From the NCBI GenBank assembly GCA_029069015.1, contig JAIEBL010000063.1, forward strand, positions 1 through 5,872: DNA of 5,872 nucleotides. The letters are read 5' to 3'. The position numbers and the translations under genes were made by a program. Origin of the DNA: Clostridiales bacterium. GTDB taxonomy: Bacteria > Bacillota > Clostridia > Christensenellales > Pumilibacteraceae. Below the pieces are notes generated by a model that saw only the letters and a program-made list of their open reading frames with translations, searched no databases and was not told where the DNA came from. Shown piece after piece: positions 5,215-5,872 of the stretch; within the stretch, counting starts at the first letter, position 1; each line of letters opens with the position of its first letter.

Positions 5215-5872
5215 ATGAACAGCGAAGAAACGAAAAACGAACAGCCGCAAGACAGCGAAACTGTCGCAGCAGAAAACACCGCGCCCGACGCGGAAGCGGA
5301 AAACGTGACGGTCGAGACGGAAGCGGCAGCGGACGAAAAGGAAAAGTCCCAAAACGCGGAGAGCCTTCCGCTTGCATTGAAACAAAAAACGCGCGACGAG
5401 GAAAAACGGCTCGCGGCAATCTACATGATTTTTGCCGCCGCTATCGTATTTTGCGTGTATATCGCGCAGCTTTTGCACCTTCTCGAAGAGCCGCTCTTTT
5501 CGAGAGTGTACTACGGCAATCTGAAAAAACTCTTCTTCTACGTATCGAACATCGTCGTTTGGGTGCCCATGCTCGTCGGCATTCATCTGCTGCTCAAAAA
5601 GTACACGGGTTATAAAGCGTTCCACTTGACGCGCAAAGAAATTCCGCTCAAACGAATCTTTCTGCTCTACGCATGCGTGATCGTTCCTATCTTTATCGTT
5701 TCGGCGGCGCTCGGCTTTAATCTGAAAATCGTTTACGAGCTCGGCTCGCGCATAACGGGCGTACAAGCGTGGTCGAACGCTTCCGCCTACTTACACGGCG
5801 GGGTCAAACTCCTGTTTTTCGTCATTTTTATTTCCATCGTGCAAGAAGCGGGCGAACTGCTGTATAAAGGAA
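5215..5872 (+). CDS. Uncharacterised multi-pass membrane protein, N-terminal part (runs off right edge)
   Basis: I do not recognise the family. 219 residues are visible. Residues 1-50 are hydrophilic, rich in Glu, Ala, Asp and Asn, low in complexity and probably disordered; there is no signal peptide. Basic residues at 56-65 precede four likely membrane helices: about 66-90, 105-127, 148-168 and 195-210. Loops between them are basic (KKYTGYK 128-134; RKEIPLKR 140-147), which fits a cytosolic location under the positive-inside rule. The visible part ends in SIVQEAGELLYKG. The start is ATG 5215, first in frame after the promoter at 5150-5178; GGAAAA at 5201-5206 is a weak ribosome binding site. 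It is transcribed divergently from glpK. It could be a transporter-like, intramembrane protease-like or purely structural protein; the missing C-terminus is needed to decide. Confidence 0.8.
   Translation, partial: MNSEETKNEQPQDSETVAAENTAPDAEAENVTVETEAAADEKEKSQNAESLPLALKQKTRDEEKRLAAIYMIFAAAIVFCVYIAQLLHLLEEPLFSRVYYGNLKKLFFYVSNIVVWVPMLVGIHLLLKKYTGYKAFHLTRKEIPLKRIFLLYACVIVPIFIVSAALGFNLKIVYELGSRITGVQAWSNASAYLHGGVKLLFFVIFISIVQEAGELLYKG

Noticed and set aside
5131..5766. A 211-codon open frame on the minus strand opposite the membrane-protein gene
   Set aside because: The translation is a run of Arg, Phe and Val with no domain. The plus-strand frame has a promoter, an acidic tail and clean membrane helices, and the minus-strand frame would run through the divergent promoter region.
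5842..5870. CPBP intramembrane protease motif in the membrane protein
   Set aside because: The segment reads GELLYK instead of EExxxR, and the later His motifs are outside the window, so the assignment cannot be supported.

Overview
The window looks like chromosomal DNA of a Gram-positive-type anaerobe, most likely an uncultivated member of the Clostridia. The reasons are indirect: a pyruvate/glycerol-style sugar kinase set, a PfkA of the 'GTHK(S/T)A ... LPKTIDNDI' type that I associate with Clostridia, a stand-alone RelA/SpoT-domain protein, near-consensus sigma-A promoters, and a palindromic interspersed repeat of a kind common in metagenome-derived Firmicutes genomes. The taxonomic placement is inference.

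Layout. Four genes lie on the minus strand, read from right to left: glpK (glycerol kinase, 5063-3582), a RelA/SpoT-domain protein (3566-2322, 15 nt after glpK), pfkA (6-phosphofructokinase, 2256-1186, after a 65-nt gap) and the N-terminal half of ppk1 (polyphosphate kinase, from 982 off the left edge). The pfkA-ppk1 gap of 203 bp is mostly filled by a palindromic repeat (1074-1161) and what looks like one arm of a second repeat type (1017-1060). On the plus strand, diverging from glpK, a gene for an uncharacterised multi-pass membrane protein starts at 5215 and runs off the right edge.

The 151-bp region between glpK and the membrane-protein gene holds two divergent, near-consensus promoters, each with a TATACT -10 box and a 17-bp spacer. 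The glpK promoter places the transcription start within about 3 nt of the glpK ATG, so its mRNA is predicted to be leaderless; no Shine-Dalgarno sequence is present.

How the genes may work together: glpK makes glycerol-3-phosphate and pfkA makes fructose-1,6-bisphosphate, both at the expense of a phosphoryl donor; ppk1 stores or releases phosphate as polyphosphate; the RelA/SpoT-domain protein belongs to a family that makes (p)ppGpp, although its nucleotide-site motif is degenerate. The theme is phosphoryl transfer and energy status, but only the glpK-RelA/SpoT pair is close enough to argue for co-transcription. No phage, plasmid, CRISPR, tRNA or rRNA feature was recognised. The most unusual points are the leaderless glpK promoter, alanine at the position of the catalytic GGDG aspartate in PfkA, and the altered active-site motif of the RelA/SpoT-domain protein.
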